Made by a program: the position numbers and the translations under genes. Positions 46,870 through 58,260 of a stretch of DNA of 64,000 nt are shown here, piece after piece (within the stretch, counting starts at the first letter, position 1; every line of letters begins with the position of its first letter). Source of the DNA: Rutpela maculata (lineage: Eukaryota > Arthropoda > Insecta > Coleoptera > Cerambycidae); assembly GCA_936432065.2 (NCBI GenBank), contig OW386289.2, forward strand, positions 13,005,077 to 13,069,076. The letters run 5' to 3'. Below the pieces are notes generated by a model. It was not told where the DNA came from. It made no database searches and saw only the letters and a list, made by a program, of their open reading frames with translations.

Positions 46870-47500
46870 TTATTAGTGGTTGATGGTCCGTGCTTTAATG
46901 CTGGTAAGTGTTGACAGGTATATACCAGAAAGGTGTTAGGAAAATAACTATAATAAATAGTCGACGTTTTGTCACAATTTATTGACATCCTGAGGACTCT
47001 ACAATTGAAAATATTGACGTAGTTATTTGTAGAGCAATAGCAAATTATTAATAAAAAAGTTGTAATTGTTTATCATTAAATAAAATATATAATAATTAAT
47101 TAAACCAAATAACTAAAGGTTTATCCTTTTTCCATTATTAACCCTTATTTTGCATCACAAAATGTTACTTATAAAAAAGGAAAGATACTAAATTCAAAAA
47201 GTAATATTGGAATGTAAAAATGAAGTAAATTTTGGTGTAAATTTATCAGGTTTAAAAACATTATCTAATGAAATTAAACTTTGAGGATGTAAAACAAACA
47301 ACTAATTAAAGATTTATTAACTTACGTTTAGGTGAGTTTTTCTTTGTCACATTGAACTTAAATAACATATCCAATGTGTTGTGTTTTATTATTTAAATCC
47401 AATGTGGCAAAGAAAAACAAAGGACGACGTTTTTTATTAATAATATGATATTGTCCTACAAGTAACTACATCAATATTTTCAACTTATTCAACACGAAAT
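46870..47500. repeat. Nested inverted repeats, no gene
   Basis: About 46998-47036 (AAAATATTGACGTAGTTA) is the inverse of about 47453-47492. A second pair, TTTTTCTTTGTCACATTG near 47337 and CAATGTGGCAAAGAAAAAC near 47400, lies inside it. A hammerhead-like arrangement on the minus strand overlaps the left edge (46959-46998). Confidence 0.6.
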
Positions 47501-48605
47501 TGAATACTGAGTCCATAAAGTGGAAGCTTTTAAATTCTTCTTTCCTTCAAAATATGGTAACAAAACATTTTCATTAACACGGTTTACCTTATGCTATCAA
47601 ATTAAAATTCCAAATAATATTATAACTTGGCTAAATAACGTTTGTCAATTTAGACATTAAAATTATATTGTGTAATAATAAGGAAAGGTAACTATGAAAA
47701 AGACTACTTAATTTTTAAGATCTTTAAATACACCTATTTCATTTATGTTTAAGACGTTTAAAATTAGAAAAATCTTGTAACTTGTGTTATTTTGCGGGAT
47801 CTCGCTTCACTCGTCCCGCAAACATTACACAAAATAAAATCTTTCGTAACTGGTTACACAAATAGCTATTTATAAAAAGAATTCATCTTTTATTTGCCAA
47901 TGATGTCTGATTTTTAATTTTTTTCGGTATATTTCAATAGAATTTTTTTTATCTAAATAAATAATAATACGTCGGTGAACGGTGAGGAAAACGTGTGTCA
48001 CAGTGTATAAGGTCCACGGGCGCATATAATCAAAAAGGGGAGGAAATGTCAACAACTTTGTGATGTGTGTTGGTGGATATTATTAAAAAAAAAAAAGAAT
48101 TATATTCATTTTTACTGATCGAATATATAGTGCGTACTGCGCAGGCGTCACCGCAGTTACATGTGATCGATCATCCCACGACGATTAACAGGGCATTTTT
48201 TAAACTGCCCAAAACGTATGAAAAATTTGTCGAATTTTGTATCTTATTTGAATTATTGATTATTTGAGTTACAGTCACTTGTTATCTTTATTTTAAAACA
48301 AGATTTGTCGTAAAAAATTGTAAATAAACAAATGACAGACCAAAACGAAAAAAAGAGAAATCCAGATATTTCCGGTTCCGGTGATCGTATCGAGGTCTAC
48401 TGGGGCTCAAATTTTTCCTCTTTTTAAAATCCATCGAACGCCGAAAACCTCATTTCGATACGACGTCCCACCGAGGAGATATTCCATTTGTTTATAAGGC
48501 TGTTTCTTTAAACGATTATATAAATAAATTTAAAAATATTTTTTTTTGTCTAGGACCAAATAATAATGGTAGGTAGGATCGATAATTATCGATTGCATCA
48601 GGTCT
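47501..48605. other. Non-coding, with a GC-rich hairpin
   Basis: At 47784-47830, GTGTTATTTTGCGGGA pairs with TCCCGCAAACATTACAC around a loop TCTCGCTTCACTCG. Nothing else is recognised; a short frame at 48067 has no known relatives that I can name. Confidence 0.5.
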
Positions 48606-48609
48606 GATT

Positions 48610-49560
48610 GCCAAAAATTCAATTAAGAATTAATAGTGAATTGTGTGAGTCGGACGAAAAGCCCACTATTTTCTGATGCAACCAGATTAGTTCTCCCCCC
48701 GTTTTCGAGGATGCTGAACAGAATTTCTCAAATGCGTATTATAATTGTTTGAAGAACTCTTACTTGGTGCTCCCCATTTTCGAGGATGCTGAACATAGTG
48801 GTGGTGGCAAAATTTCTCGTTGAGGTGATCCACCCCCGCAAACGGACAAAAACCATCCCCAAACGAGGTCAAACGCGTATTATAATTGTTTGAGGAACTC
48901 TTACTGAATGATCCCCCGTTTTCTAAGATGCTGAACACAGTGGTGATGGTGGAATTCCTTCCCGGGGTGACCCACCCCCATAAATGACCAATAACAACCT
49001 TCCAAAGGTGCGTTCTCAGCATATCCCCGGGAAAAATAAGTTTATATAATAATTGAAATATAATAATAATAATTGATTCATTTAATTATAATATGTTATA
49101 TAAAATATTTTTATTGAAGGGGTATTTTTTGCCATTGAGGGGGTGAACGAGTGTCAAGCACTCGATTCGTGGTCCTCTTCGTGTTCGGCATGCTCGAAAA
49201 TGGGACGAAAACTTTTTTGGAGGGTGGTTATTGGCCGTTGAGGGGGTGGGCGGGTGTCAGGCATGCGTCCCAGGGTCCTCCCCATAATTGGCATGCTCAA
49301 AAACGGGAGATCAATAACTTAGATTCCGTGAAACATTATCAATATGCGTTTGGCTTCGCTTGGAGGTGGTTTTTGGCCGTTTGCGGGAGTGGGTCACCCC
49401 AACGAGAAATTCTGCCACCACCGGTGTTCAGCATCCTCGAAAACGGGGAGGTTGGAGAACTTCTTTGGTTGCATCAGACAATAGTCCGGTTTTTCGGGTC
49501 TTTTCCGACTCGCACAATCCACTATGAGCTATTAGTTGGTAAACAAATTATTTTGATTGT
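48610..49560. mobile_element. Foldback element with internal tandem units
   Basis: The left arm (about 48630-48850) and right arm (about 49340-49535) are inverse copies sharing GTGAGTCGG/GCGAGTCGG, CTGATGCAACCA and CGTTTTCGAGGATGCTGAAC. The left arm holds about two and a half tandem units containing that last string followed by GTGGTGGTGGCA. The unit resembles the GC-rich unit of the 7613-10753 foldback (CGTTTTCGAG...GAATACGATGGTGA). Frames within it are not genes. Confidence 0.7.
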
Positions 49561-49799
49561 TTAAACAATGGCTGAATATTTTAGATATCAAAATTTTAAA
49601 AATCATGAACTCTGTGGACGATATACTACACTTTTCACGAAATGGAATTTAAAAATAGCGTTTAATATTAGAGAAAAAATATTGTTAATTAAGAACCTTA
49701 ATTTGTTTATAAAAAATGGACGGTTCAAGATAAGAGGTCGTCAAACGACGCGTTTTAAAAATACTTTCATTTTTTAATTAAGGGTTTTAATTAAGGTTT

Positions 49800-50640
49800 T
49801 CTTATGTGGGACGTACCGTTTTTCGTCTAGATTTCGTTGGACAATGTGACATACTTCGATTTTTGGATTTTTTTCCCCTTTATTCAGCCCCCCGTATCAA
49901 ATTGCGGCCCCCTGAGCTTGACGGGCCCCGTGAAATCTATAAGCAGGGAGGGCAATGAAGAAAAAATAGCGGGGAGGACAAACAAATCCGAAAAACTTTT
50001 CTAGGAATAAACCAATACGGAACTTTTGCGGGACGACACCTGCACTTCAAACAACGCAACTGTCCCACCTAATCTGGAACGAATGGTCACTTTAGGTCAG
50101 ATGAGCTCGAATCCGAAAAACTTTTCTAGGAATAAACCAATACGGGACTTTTGCGGGACTTCAACGCTCCTCAAACAACGTGACTGTCCCGCCTAATCCG
50201 GAACGAATGGTCACTTTAGGTCAGATGGGCCCTTTCTGCGGGTGTGGGTCCGGACCCCTAAACTCTGTACCCCCCTAATGGGGGGAGGCTGCCATTATTA
50301 TCTGCGACATATAATTGAATGCAAAAATTGTGGCTTTTAAAAATTTTAAATAATCATTCCCAATGATACTCCATTGCTTCGTTAATGAGCGATATGTCCA
50401 AATTTAATTAAGTAGAAAGAATGTAAATAAGTTTTTTGTCTCCATTTTTATGAGCTTAATTTTTTACTGCAATTTCGAAAATCCGTAAAGAAAAAAAAAT
50501 AAAATTGTTAGAAATCTCAACGAAAAATACAATTATTGGAATTTTTTAATATTTCTTTTAAGAAAATAATGATTGTTATAGTTTTCAAGGTGGTTTATAA
50601 AGAATTTGTAAAAAAATGAAACTTTTTAAAATTAATTTGA
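49800..50640. other. Non-coding with a 125-bp tandem duplicate
   Basis: About 49985-50109 and 50110-50229 are two direct copies beginning AATCCGAAAAACTTTTCTAG. Upstream, a G/C-rich stretch (GCGGCCCCCTGAGCTTGACG) resembles a decayed transposon end. Confidence 0.6.
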
Positions 50641-51850
50641 AGCTCCACAAGGCGAAATAAATGAATAGTACTGTAGGTAGTGAAGCTTTTAAATCCCAGC
50701 CTGAAAACGATGTAATGAATATCCAAATTAGTTTCTTCAACATGCTTCATAAAGTATGTACATAAGAATCTATATTGTCATTTTTCCTGCTTTTTGCTTG
50801 GGGGTGGTTCCCATCCCTTCTTAAGAGTTGTCGCAAAAAAAAAACAAAAAATACACATAATCTGATAGAAGAATCAAAATATAAGAAAGAAAGGCCTTAT
50901 ACACTTTTTTTGCTAAAATGCATATTTTTCGATATTGTGAACTGAAAATTGCAATTTTCACCCCCTAAAATTAGTATTTCTAGGCGTTTTTTTTTAATTA
51001 CTCGAAAAATGTGTACTTTAAAAAAATGCAAGGGTACAAAATTAAAGCTTTTACGAAAACAAATCGAATGGTTTTTTCTTTTTTTCACCAGTCTTTAGTT
51101 TTGGAAATATGGCATTTTCAAAATGGCACCGAAACGTTCAGAGAAAATATGCGACGTTAAAATCTAAAATTACTCAAAATTTACTATAAACTGAAAGACA
51201 ATTTTTTATTGTAAAAATTAAAAGTATTAATTTCTTTTTTTTTACGTATTACGACCTTTTATAATGGAAACTAAAAAAGTTACGAACAAAAAAGTAGCGC
51301 ATTTAAAAATTTAGGCGCCATTTTTTTTAGTCTTATTGCTCTAATTTCTTATTAGTTCTAATTTTTTTTAAATCCTTCTAGATATTGTTTGTTAATGCAT
51401 ATTATTACTAACATGCTCATTTTTTTTTAATTTTTGAAATAATTATATTTCATTCCGTACCCATTTTCAATATTAAAATTTTCATAATTTTTTGAAAAAA
51501 ATCGAGCTCAGAAAATATTTTTTTATAAAAAATATTAAGATTACAAAAGTGAAGCTTATACAAAAACGAATAGTTTGGTTTTTTTTATTTTTCTACGACA
51601 AACTGTGATATAAAGGTTTAAAAATGGCGCTTGAGCGCATACGCAAGAAAATTATGTATTTAAAATTGAATATCTCAAAAACTATAAGACTGTAAAAACA
51701 CGATATAAGAATGAAATTAAGCTTATAAAAAACAAAGAATTTGGGTTTTTATTTTTTTTTCCTACGACAACAAACTGTTCCAGAGATATGACAGTTTGAA
51801 ATAATGTTGAAACTTTTCTGATTCAATATTAATTGCCATTTGTATGATTA
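50640..51850. repeat. Dispersed non-coding repeat family R4, copy 2
   Basis: It matches 32840-33850 through almost its whole length, including the GACAAACTGTNNCAGAGATATGAC string near its end. No sustained reading frame is present. Confidence 0.7.
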
Positions 51851-52539
51851 ATGTATCAGCATCACCTTCTGCTTGACACGAGAAAATATTGCTATCAGCT
51901 AGTTTAATGTTAATGTTAATTTTTTTTTAATTTACGAATTTTCGAAATTGGGTTATTTTCAATGGGTAAACTTTTTAGTTTATCGCATCTAACAAAATCT
52001 AACAAAAAAAAATCATTCAAATCCGTTCATTATAGCTGGGTACCGAGGTACCTAATTGAATTGGACTATCAATTAATTTCTGGTTTTTTAGGACTATTCG
52101 TTATTTAGGTTCTGTACAACAGGATATTAGTAATAGATCATATAAATAAACATTTATTTACGCTGTGTTTTTTTTAATTAAACTATTTACTTAATGTTTT
52201 GAGTGCCATTGCAGAATTAAAAGTATAGAAAATCCAAATCGTGTATATTTCTTGAAAATCAGTTACATATTTCCTCTATGTATTTGTTTTATTTCACTTG
52301 ATAAATCCGACCAGAATACGGAAATACCCATAGGCCCATGCTGTCTATATAGCAATAAAATTAACATGCATTTCTGGTGTATTACGGAATGGGGATTTCC
52401 TTTCCATTTTTAGTCAATTTAGAACATAAACTTCACACCTTTTCGAAGAAGAGATCAATAATTTTACGGATCAAATCAACCAACAAATGTCGTTTTTTTG
52501 TACTTTTGTACACTTAAATTAGCTACATAATTATTCATT
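51851..52539. other. AT-rich, no gene
   Basis: Nothing recognisable apart from a short GGGTACCGAGGTACC palindrome at 52039-52053. Confidence 0.4.
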
Positions 52540-53766
52540 TTAGTATAGTACCTAGAGGTAAAAAATATGTAAAATTTCGGAATAATTTCATACATAATGA
52601 TACTTTTTCTTTATGGGTTATTATTGTAGTAAAAGGTATCGTCTTCAGTTTCTATATGATTCGGATACTTGCTCTTACCGTCAAGGCGTGAAAGCCACCT
52701 CTAAATTTGAATATTGAATATTTGAAAAAGTGTTACTGATTAATTTTTTAAACGTAGGATAGTTATGTTTTTGGGATCGCTGATATCGAATCTGAACTCA
52801 AAATTAGAAAATTCAAAATGGCGGTTCTAATATAGCGGATGAATTATTTTTCTAAAACAGGACAAAGTAAATTGAGCACCTAGGTGATGCTATATATTAA
52901 CGAAAAACAGCATATTTGAAGGAAAATTTAATTACTGAGTAATTATAATAACAAAGTGGCGACATTTTCTCAAGAAAAAATCTGAAAACGCACATTAAAT
53001 TGGCCATAACTTCTTTATTTTTTGTAATGTAGAAACAAACAAAAAATTATTCAAAAAATTATTTTAAAGATTGATTATTTATCTTTAATTCTGTTTCTGG
53101 AATTTTTTATGAACCCTACACAAATATGTCAAAAAAAAAAATCATTCTCAGTTTATAAGCTACATTTGTAATGTCCAGTATAATATTATCTCTAAAACTA
53201 ATATTTATTGAGATATTTGCAGAGAACAAAAATGTTACGTTTTTTCTAAAATTCTTTTACAGTTTAAAATGCATTTTTCTTCTAAAGCAAGCGCTGTAAG
53301 CATACGAAAAGCGTCTATTAATGAAAAACAGTGTATGGGAATATATTTTTTTAATTGCTGACTACTTACATTTAAAAAATGGCAACGTTTTTATTAAAAA
53401 CATTTGAAAAAGTGCATTGCTTCTGTCATAACTTCTTTGTTTTTTATGGTATTGAAATTTTAAAAAATCATTTGAAAGCCTAATTAATAGTCTTTCATTT
53501 TGTTCTTACCGCTTTTGACGTAAGTTCCATAGTTTCTAAGATGTATAACATTTAAACTAAATACTTCATCTTCCTGACATTCGGATGCCACTTTTATACT
53601 TTCAGATCTCCGAAACCATTAACTCTATAGAAATTAGAAAATTCGTCCTTAATTTAGAAGCTTTTTTATTTATCTCTAGCATGTTTTCGCTCAATGTAAT
53701 ACTTTTCGAATAATTTGACGAATATTATTTTGATATACCTTTTTTTAAGCTAAAATCCCAATTAGG
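52540..53766. repeat. Dispersed non-coding repeat family R3, longest copy
   Basis: It spans regions found separately in the copies at 42480, 30480 and 2140. It ends at AAGCTAAAATCCCAATTA, where a Helentron-like repeat has inserted. Confidence 0.7.
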
Positions 53767-53976
53767 TACTTCCACATCCAGTGAAAGAAGTATGGTAACG
53801 CAAAGAAAAAATTTAAAAATTTTTATTGTTCAAATAGGCTTAGAATGTCATAAAACGTTGAGATTTTAAGTTTGAGCAAAAAAAATCTGTCTGTGATCTG
53901 TCTGTCTGTAACTTTTTTGTGCGCACAATTGCTCTGGAACCGTTTAAGATATTGACTTGAAATTTTTTTACACATA

Positions 53977-55011
53977 TGTGCAATAAAATCCCGTACACTT
54001 GAACAATCAAGTAATCCAGTATTTACTAATATTAAGTGATGTGAATCAGTTTTTTTGGAATTTAGATTTTTTATTATCATATAGGTTATAAAAAAGTGAC
54101 ATTGATTGTGAAATGTCGTAAGTAAGGTATTTGGAAAAATGTAAAAATTGACGTTGAAAAATTGTGTCCGAGATAAGGCCAGATTCTGAAAGCTCAAAAC
54201 ATTAAAAAGCGGTTTTCTGCATGGCTGTTCTGCACGTATTGTTTGGATATAATTGCTCCACTGAAGGAAGCATAACGCTTTCCAAAATATCTCTATAAAC
54301 CTGTCCATTAAATCCACCATTACCACATTACCCATGGCACGCCATGCTACACCAGGGCCATACACGCTTATCCATGCTGAAACATTAACAGAAAATCGTC
54401 CGGACCTGTTCCGCGGAGACACGTAGCGTTCGTGAAACCTGGTATTTGCAGGACGGTACACCTGAATATGTCCGTCATTACAAGACTGAAAAACTTTTTC
54501 ATCGGTAAACACAACATTATTCCAAAACTCCAACGGGCGATAGACATACATTAAACAAAACAGAATGCGGGCTTGCTCATGTTCTTCTGTTAATATGGTC
54601 TTCTTGGCACTTACACAGTTTTTCAATTCCGATTTTCCTATCCTTCGGTCCTGTTAACCTCGATTCTGGAAAATTTGTCATGGGCACAGCGTCTACTGCT
54701 GTTTGAAACGGATTTTCCCTCAAATAGTCAAGGAGCGCTTCATATTGAGCGAGATTTGAACTTCTCGGCCTGTTCTCTTTATGATACCTTCCTACTCCCA
54801 CCTTTTCTTCACACACATAACGGTACTTTTATTTAAGTGATAATGGTTAGCAACTGCTCTGATAGACCATACCTCTTCAATTTTAGAGAAAATTAGAATT
54901 TTTTCATGTTCAGTTAATTTCGGCATTTCGAAAATATGACACTGACACTGACAAATAAATAAAGAATGATTTAATATAGCGAAAAACAGGTGTACGGGAT
55001 TTTATTGCACA
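53977..55011 (-). mobile_element. Tc3-like element inside copy E
   Basis: TGTGCAATAAAATCCCGTAC at 53977 is inverted at the right end, finishing at 55011. TA precedes the left end. The right flank (GAAGTGTACATAC) is not a clean TA, so the junction has changed since insertion. It contains a broken transposase on the minus strand. Confidence 0.75.
54190..54928 (-). pseudogene. Tc3-like transposase, disrupted
   Basis: The minus strand begins MPKLTEHEKILIFSKIEEVW and continues SIRAVANHYHLNKSTV (helix-turn-helix). After a stop and a frameshift, LRENPFQTAVDAV is seen, then WNNVVFTDEKVFQSCNDGH (first Asp of the DDE core), YRPANTRFHERYV and VSAWISVYGPGVAW. The sequence after about 54260 loses the family pattern; the second and third catalytic residues are not identifiable. 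The remaining open frame to 53823 reads through the element's end into the flanking repeat and has no coding meaning. Confidence 0.75.
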
Positions 55012-55514
55012 GAAGTGTACATACTTTAACGAGATCTGGAACTAGATAATATTTTGATTTTATTCCTTTGAAGGTTTGAGGGGTAAATTGGGGTAAATGG
55101 GGGTAACTAGGTAAATCAAGCAAGGACATAAAGTCCTTAAAAGTCCATAAAATTGGTATTTAGTGTATATAAGAGAAGCTAACGTCTCAAAAATTTTTTT
55201 GGCATCAGCCACTCCCATTACCACCCTCACCCCACTATTAAAGGGGAAAATAAAATGGTGAGCTAGTTAGTGTGTACAAGAACCAAAGGCCTCATTTTTA
55301 TTTACTTCATCCGCCCCCACTACCATCCCTTCTGCCACCCCAACCTCCACTACCGATGTGGCATATCGTTTTTGGGTAGGCGATTTCAAATATTATGTTA
55401 TTAAAGTTCCATAAACAATATTTTTCACACAGTGGACTGCAAATATAGTATCAACATTTTTTTCGTTAAGAGACTTGGATAGAAAATCTGGATGTGGAGT
55501 TTTAAGGTATATAA

Positions 55515-55714
55515 GCACCCTACAAGTTGCATGGTACTTCGAGTCCTATGAACAAACGAACGTCAGAGTGCTTGCATTCCAAGATTATTTCAGCAGGTTG
55601 CTAAATTGATACCAATATTTCAAAGATAGATGAGATAGTCACGTCGACACGTCCTCGCGTGGGTGTCTAGCTTCTACGATTTTCAATTAAAATACCATGC
55701 AACCTGTACGGTGT
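55515..55714. repeat. Small inverted-repeat element
   Basis: GCACCCTACAAGTTGCATGG at 55515 is matched in inverse, with two changes, at 55693-55714. The 200-bp unit is non-coding, and its flanking duplication is unclear. Confidence 0.55.
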
Positions 55715-55758
55715 TTATAGATCTTCTATTATTTTCTTTATTCTATAATAAGTGGGTT

Positions 55759-55874
55759 AGAGTGAAATCACTTAGAGAAGATGGGGGGGGGGCACGTGCC
55801 TAGGTGCACCCCCTAGATCCGCCACTGGTCTCTGCGCACTGACGATGTTATCTTCTCTAAGTAATTTCACTCTA
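55759..55874. repeat. Inverted pair enclosing a hAT-like terminus
   Basis: AGAGTGAAATCACTTAGAGA (about 55760) and its inverse at 55852-55874 differ at one base. Between them lies GGTGCACCCCCTAGATCC followed by GCCACTGG, the inverse of a common CAGTGGCGGATCTAGGGGG hAT end. Confidence 0.55.
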
Positions 55875-55875
55875 C

Positions 55876-55918
55876 CTCGAGAACTATATGGATGGGCAGT
55901 GGCTTTCCTCGTAGATTA
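55876..55918. repeat. 33-bp minisatellite, left piece
   Basis: This is one unit of CTCGAG..NNATATGGATGGGCAGTGG. The array continues at 57395, beyond the hAT element. Confidence 0.6.
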
Positions 55919-55926
55919 CCCCAAGT

Positions 55927-57380
55927 CAGAGCTGGGCACTACTTCAAGTAAAGGTAGTATAAATTGTACTTCAATTACTTTTATCACTTGAAATATTTTA
56001 CTTGAAATACCCGAAGAAATGAGTATTTGGTACTTGATACATGCAGATATTTTAGAATAGTACTTAGTACTTAGTACTTAGTACTTGTTAAACGAAATTA
56101 CAGTACTTAAATTACGTTACAATTTACTTCAAGTATTTAAAGTACTTGATCACTACTTCAAGTACCTTAGGTACTCCAAGTAAGTTTACAATCCAGTTAA
56201 AATCTGCAGAGACTGGTAAGAGCAGTTATTCGTTATTGCTAAAAAGAGCATTTGCCTTTAGTTTCTATTAGACAAACATAGTGTGAGGGTAATAAACATG
56301 TAGTCCTATATTGAGAGTGCTGATATTATGTGTTAATGTGTTCAGGTATTCTTTGGTACTGAAACTACAGGTTTGAGAAGGTGCCAACATTTTGAAAAGC
56401 ACCAGTTTTAGTCCGTTTTTGGCCAAAAGTCTAATTTTTGGTCAAAAATCTGGAAAATGGGCAAGCAGAAAATGTTGGCATATGGATTCCAGTAATGAGC
56501 ATTGACAACGAAAATTTTTCGCTTGGTCAGAAAGTGTTATACTATTACTACGTTCCAATTTTAGCCATAATTGATGTCGCCGGTGCTGCCATTTGCACGG
56601 AGAAAAAATGTTGGGATATATCGAATGTTGATAGGCAATATACCCTCTTCAACTAGCACCAAGCCCCAGAGTGTTATACCCCGTTTCACAATTGTATATT
56701 TTCTGTGGCGGCTAGCACCAAAACGGGCAGGAGGAAAGGTCTAACTCACAAGATAAATTACTCAGAAAAATATTTGCTAAAACATAACACCAGTGCCAAC
56801 ATGTTATATCCCAGGCCCCATATATCGAGCTATATTCACTGTAATATTCAAGAAATTTTGTCAAATCTGAAAAATTATTTAAACATTTTTACTTTTAGTT
56901 ATTTTAGAATACATTAATGAAATGGAATGTTATGTTTTTTAGGAGCAACATTTTCTCATTTAGTAAATAAATAAAACAACTTCAAAAAACTGTATCATTA
57001 TTTAAATATATCCCAAATATAAAAAATATGTCAATGTATGGAAATATATACATATAAAGATTGGTTTAGATAAAAATAAAAATTTTAAAGTACTTGAAAT
57101 AGTGGAATGTACTTGTGAGTGTTTTACTTTTAAACAGTACTTGATACTTGATACAACAAGAAAATACTTGAAGTATTTAAATGTACTTGTTGGAATTAAA
57201 TGACTAACTGAAGAAGTACAAGTTGTACTGACACCCAAAAATGCAAGTACTATCTCGAAGTACTTGATACAGTATTCTGCTTTTTGAAAAGTAATTGATA
57301 CTTGATGCAACAAGTACCTTAACTAACTCTCTGGTACTTGATACTCGAAGTAGTTTAAATGAGTACTTTGCCCATCTCTG
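55927..57380. mobile_element. hAT element 2 with 8-bp target duplication
   Basis: The ends are CAGAGCTGGGC at 55927 and GCCCATCTCTG at 57380. CCCCAAGT flanks both sides (55919-55926 and 57381-57388). Subterminal blocks (about 55940-56190 and 57075-57365) are rich in AAGTACTTGAAGTA variants, as in hAT element 1. The interior has no recognisable transposase, so this is a non-autonomous member. It landed inside a 33-bp minisatellite. Confidence 0.88.
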
Positions 57381-57394
57381 CCCCAAGTAGTTGC

Positions 57395-57520
57395 GCAGAA
57401 GGTTTCCTCGAGTGAAATGGATGTGCAGTGGGTTTTCCCGAGTATTATGGATGTGCAGTGAGTTTCCTCTAGGAAAATGTATGTGCAGTGGGTTATCTCG
57501 AGCAGTATAGATGCTTTTCG
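57395..57520. repeat. 33-bp minisatellite, right piece
   Basis: About four units share GGATGTGCAGTGGGTTT and a CTCGAG-like string. On the minus strand they would encode an 11-residue repeat with NPLHIH, but there is no supporting gene context. Confidence 0.75.
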
Positions 57521-57577
57521 TGTAGTCCACGGCACATTATGATTTTTTATATTTTTGTCATGCCATTTTCTACATAT

Positions 57578-57830
57578 TACTTCTACATCCAGTGGAAGTA
57601 TAGTAAAGTAAAAAAAAATTATCTGTAGTGTCGGTCTGTGACTTTTTGTGTGCACGTTTACTCTGGAACCGTTTAAGATGTTGACTTGAAATTTGGTACA
57701 CGTATGAATTATTAAAATTCCATAAACAATTATTTCCACATAGTGGAGTGCAAATATAGTATTTTCGTTGTAAGAAACTTGGATAAGAAATCTGGATGTG
57801 GAAGTAGTGATTCCTTGGGCAGCGGTTCTT
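57578..57830 (-). mobile_element. Helentron-like repeat, internally deleted copy F
   Basis: Both ends are present: the hairpin TACTTCTACATCCAGTGG at 57578 and GCAGCGGTTCTT at 57830. About 450 bases of the middle are absent. It is a compact derivative with intact termini. Confidence 0.8.
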
Positions 57831-57839
57831 ATCTTTAGT

Positions 57840-58260
57840 AATCTCATAAAATTGAAATTTCAATGCGTATTTTTAATAAGTCGAAACAACGATTTAGTGT
57901 TTTCATATTTCATAAGTTTATAGATACAACTGTTATAAAATGAGAAAGCTCTTTAAACTATGCATCGACAATGAAAATCTGCAAAAAAATTTCTAATTTG
58001 GGAACCTTCATAAAATAATTATTTAAGAGCTTTTTAAGATATTTTATAGATGCTGTAAGATTGTTACAAAGAGGTGCTAAATGGTTGTATAATTATTGTT
58101 TTTGTGGCCTTTAAACGATAAGAAGGTTTTATAAATCTGTGCCTATTGTGGGTATATAGTGGTTGCATAGATGCTGAGAGAACATTCTCATACCTTAATT
58201 ACAAAGCTTTTATTCTTATACAATGGTGATATAAATGTTCTTATAGCTATTATAAATTAA
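57840..58260. other. No gene recognised
   Basis: AT-rich, no conserved frames. Confidence 0.4.

Larger units (their letters stand above)
53767..55500 (-). mobile_element. Helentron-like repeat, copy E, split by a Tc3-like element
   Basis: The hairpin end is at 53767 (TACTTCCACATCCAGTG). The family sequence runs to about 53976, is interrupted, and resumes at about 55012 (GTGTACATACTTTAACGAGA). It stops at 55500 at GGATGTGG, so the last 40 bases with the GCGGTTTT end are missing. Confidence 0.8.

Noticed and set aside
48687..49564. Open frames of 111 and 137 codons
   Set aside because: They lie inside the arms and tandem units of a foldback element.
53823..54200. C-terminal part of the 267-codon frame over the Tc3-like element
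   Set aside because: It reads through the terminal inverted repeat into the flanking Helentron-like copy, so it is not original coding.
57204..57847. Overlapping open frames of 108 and 174 codons on the minus strand
   Set aside because: They run through a hAT end, the 33-bp minisatellite and a Helentron-like repeat; the protein repeat NPLHIH merely reflects the DNA repeat.
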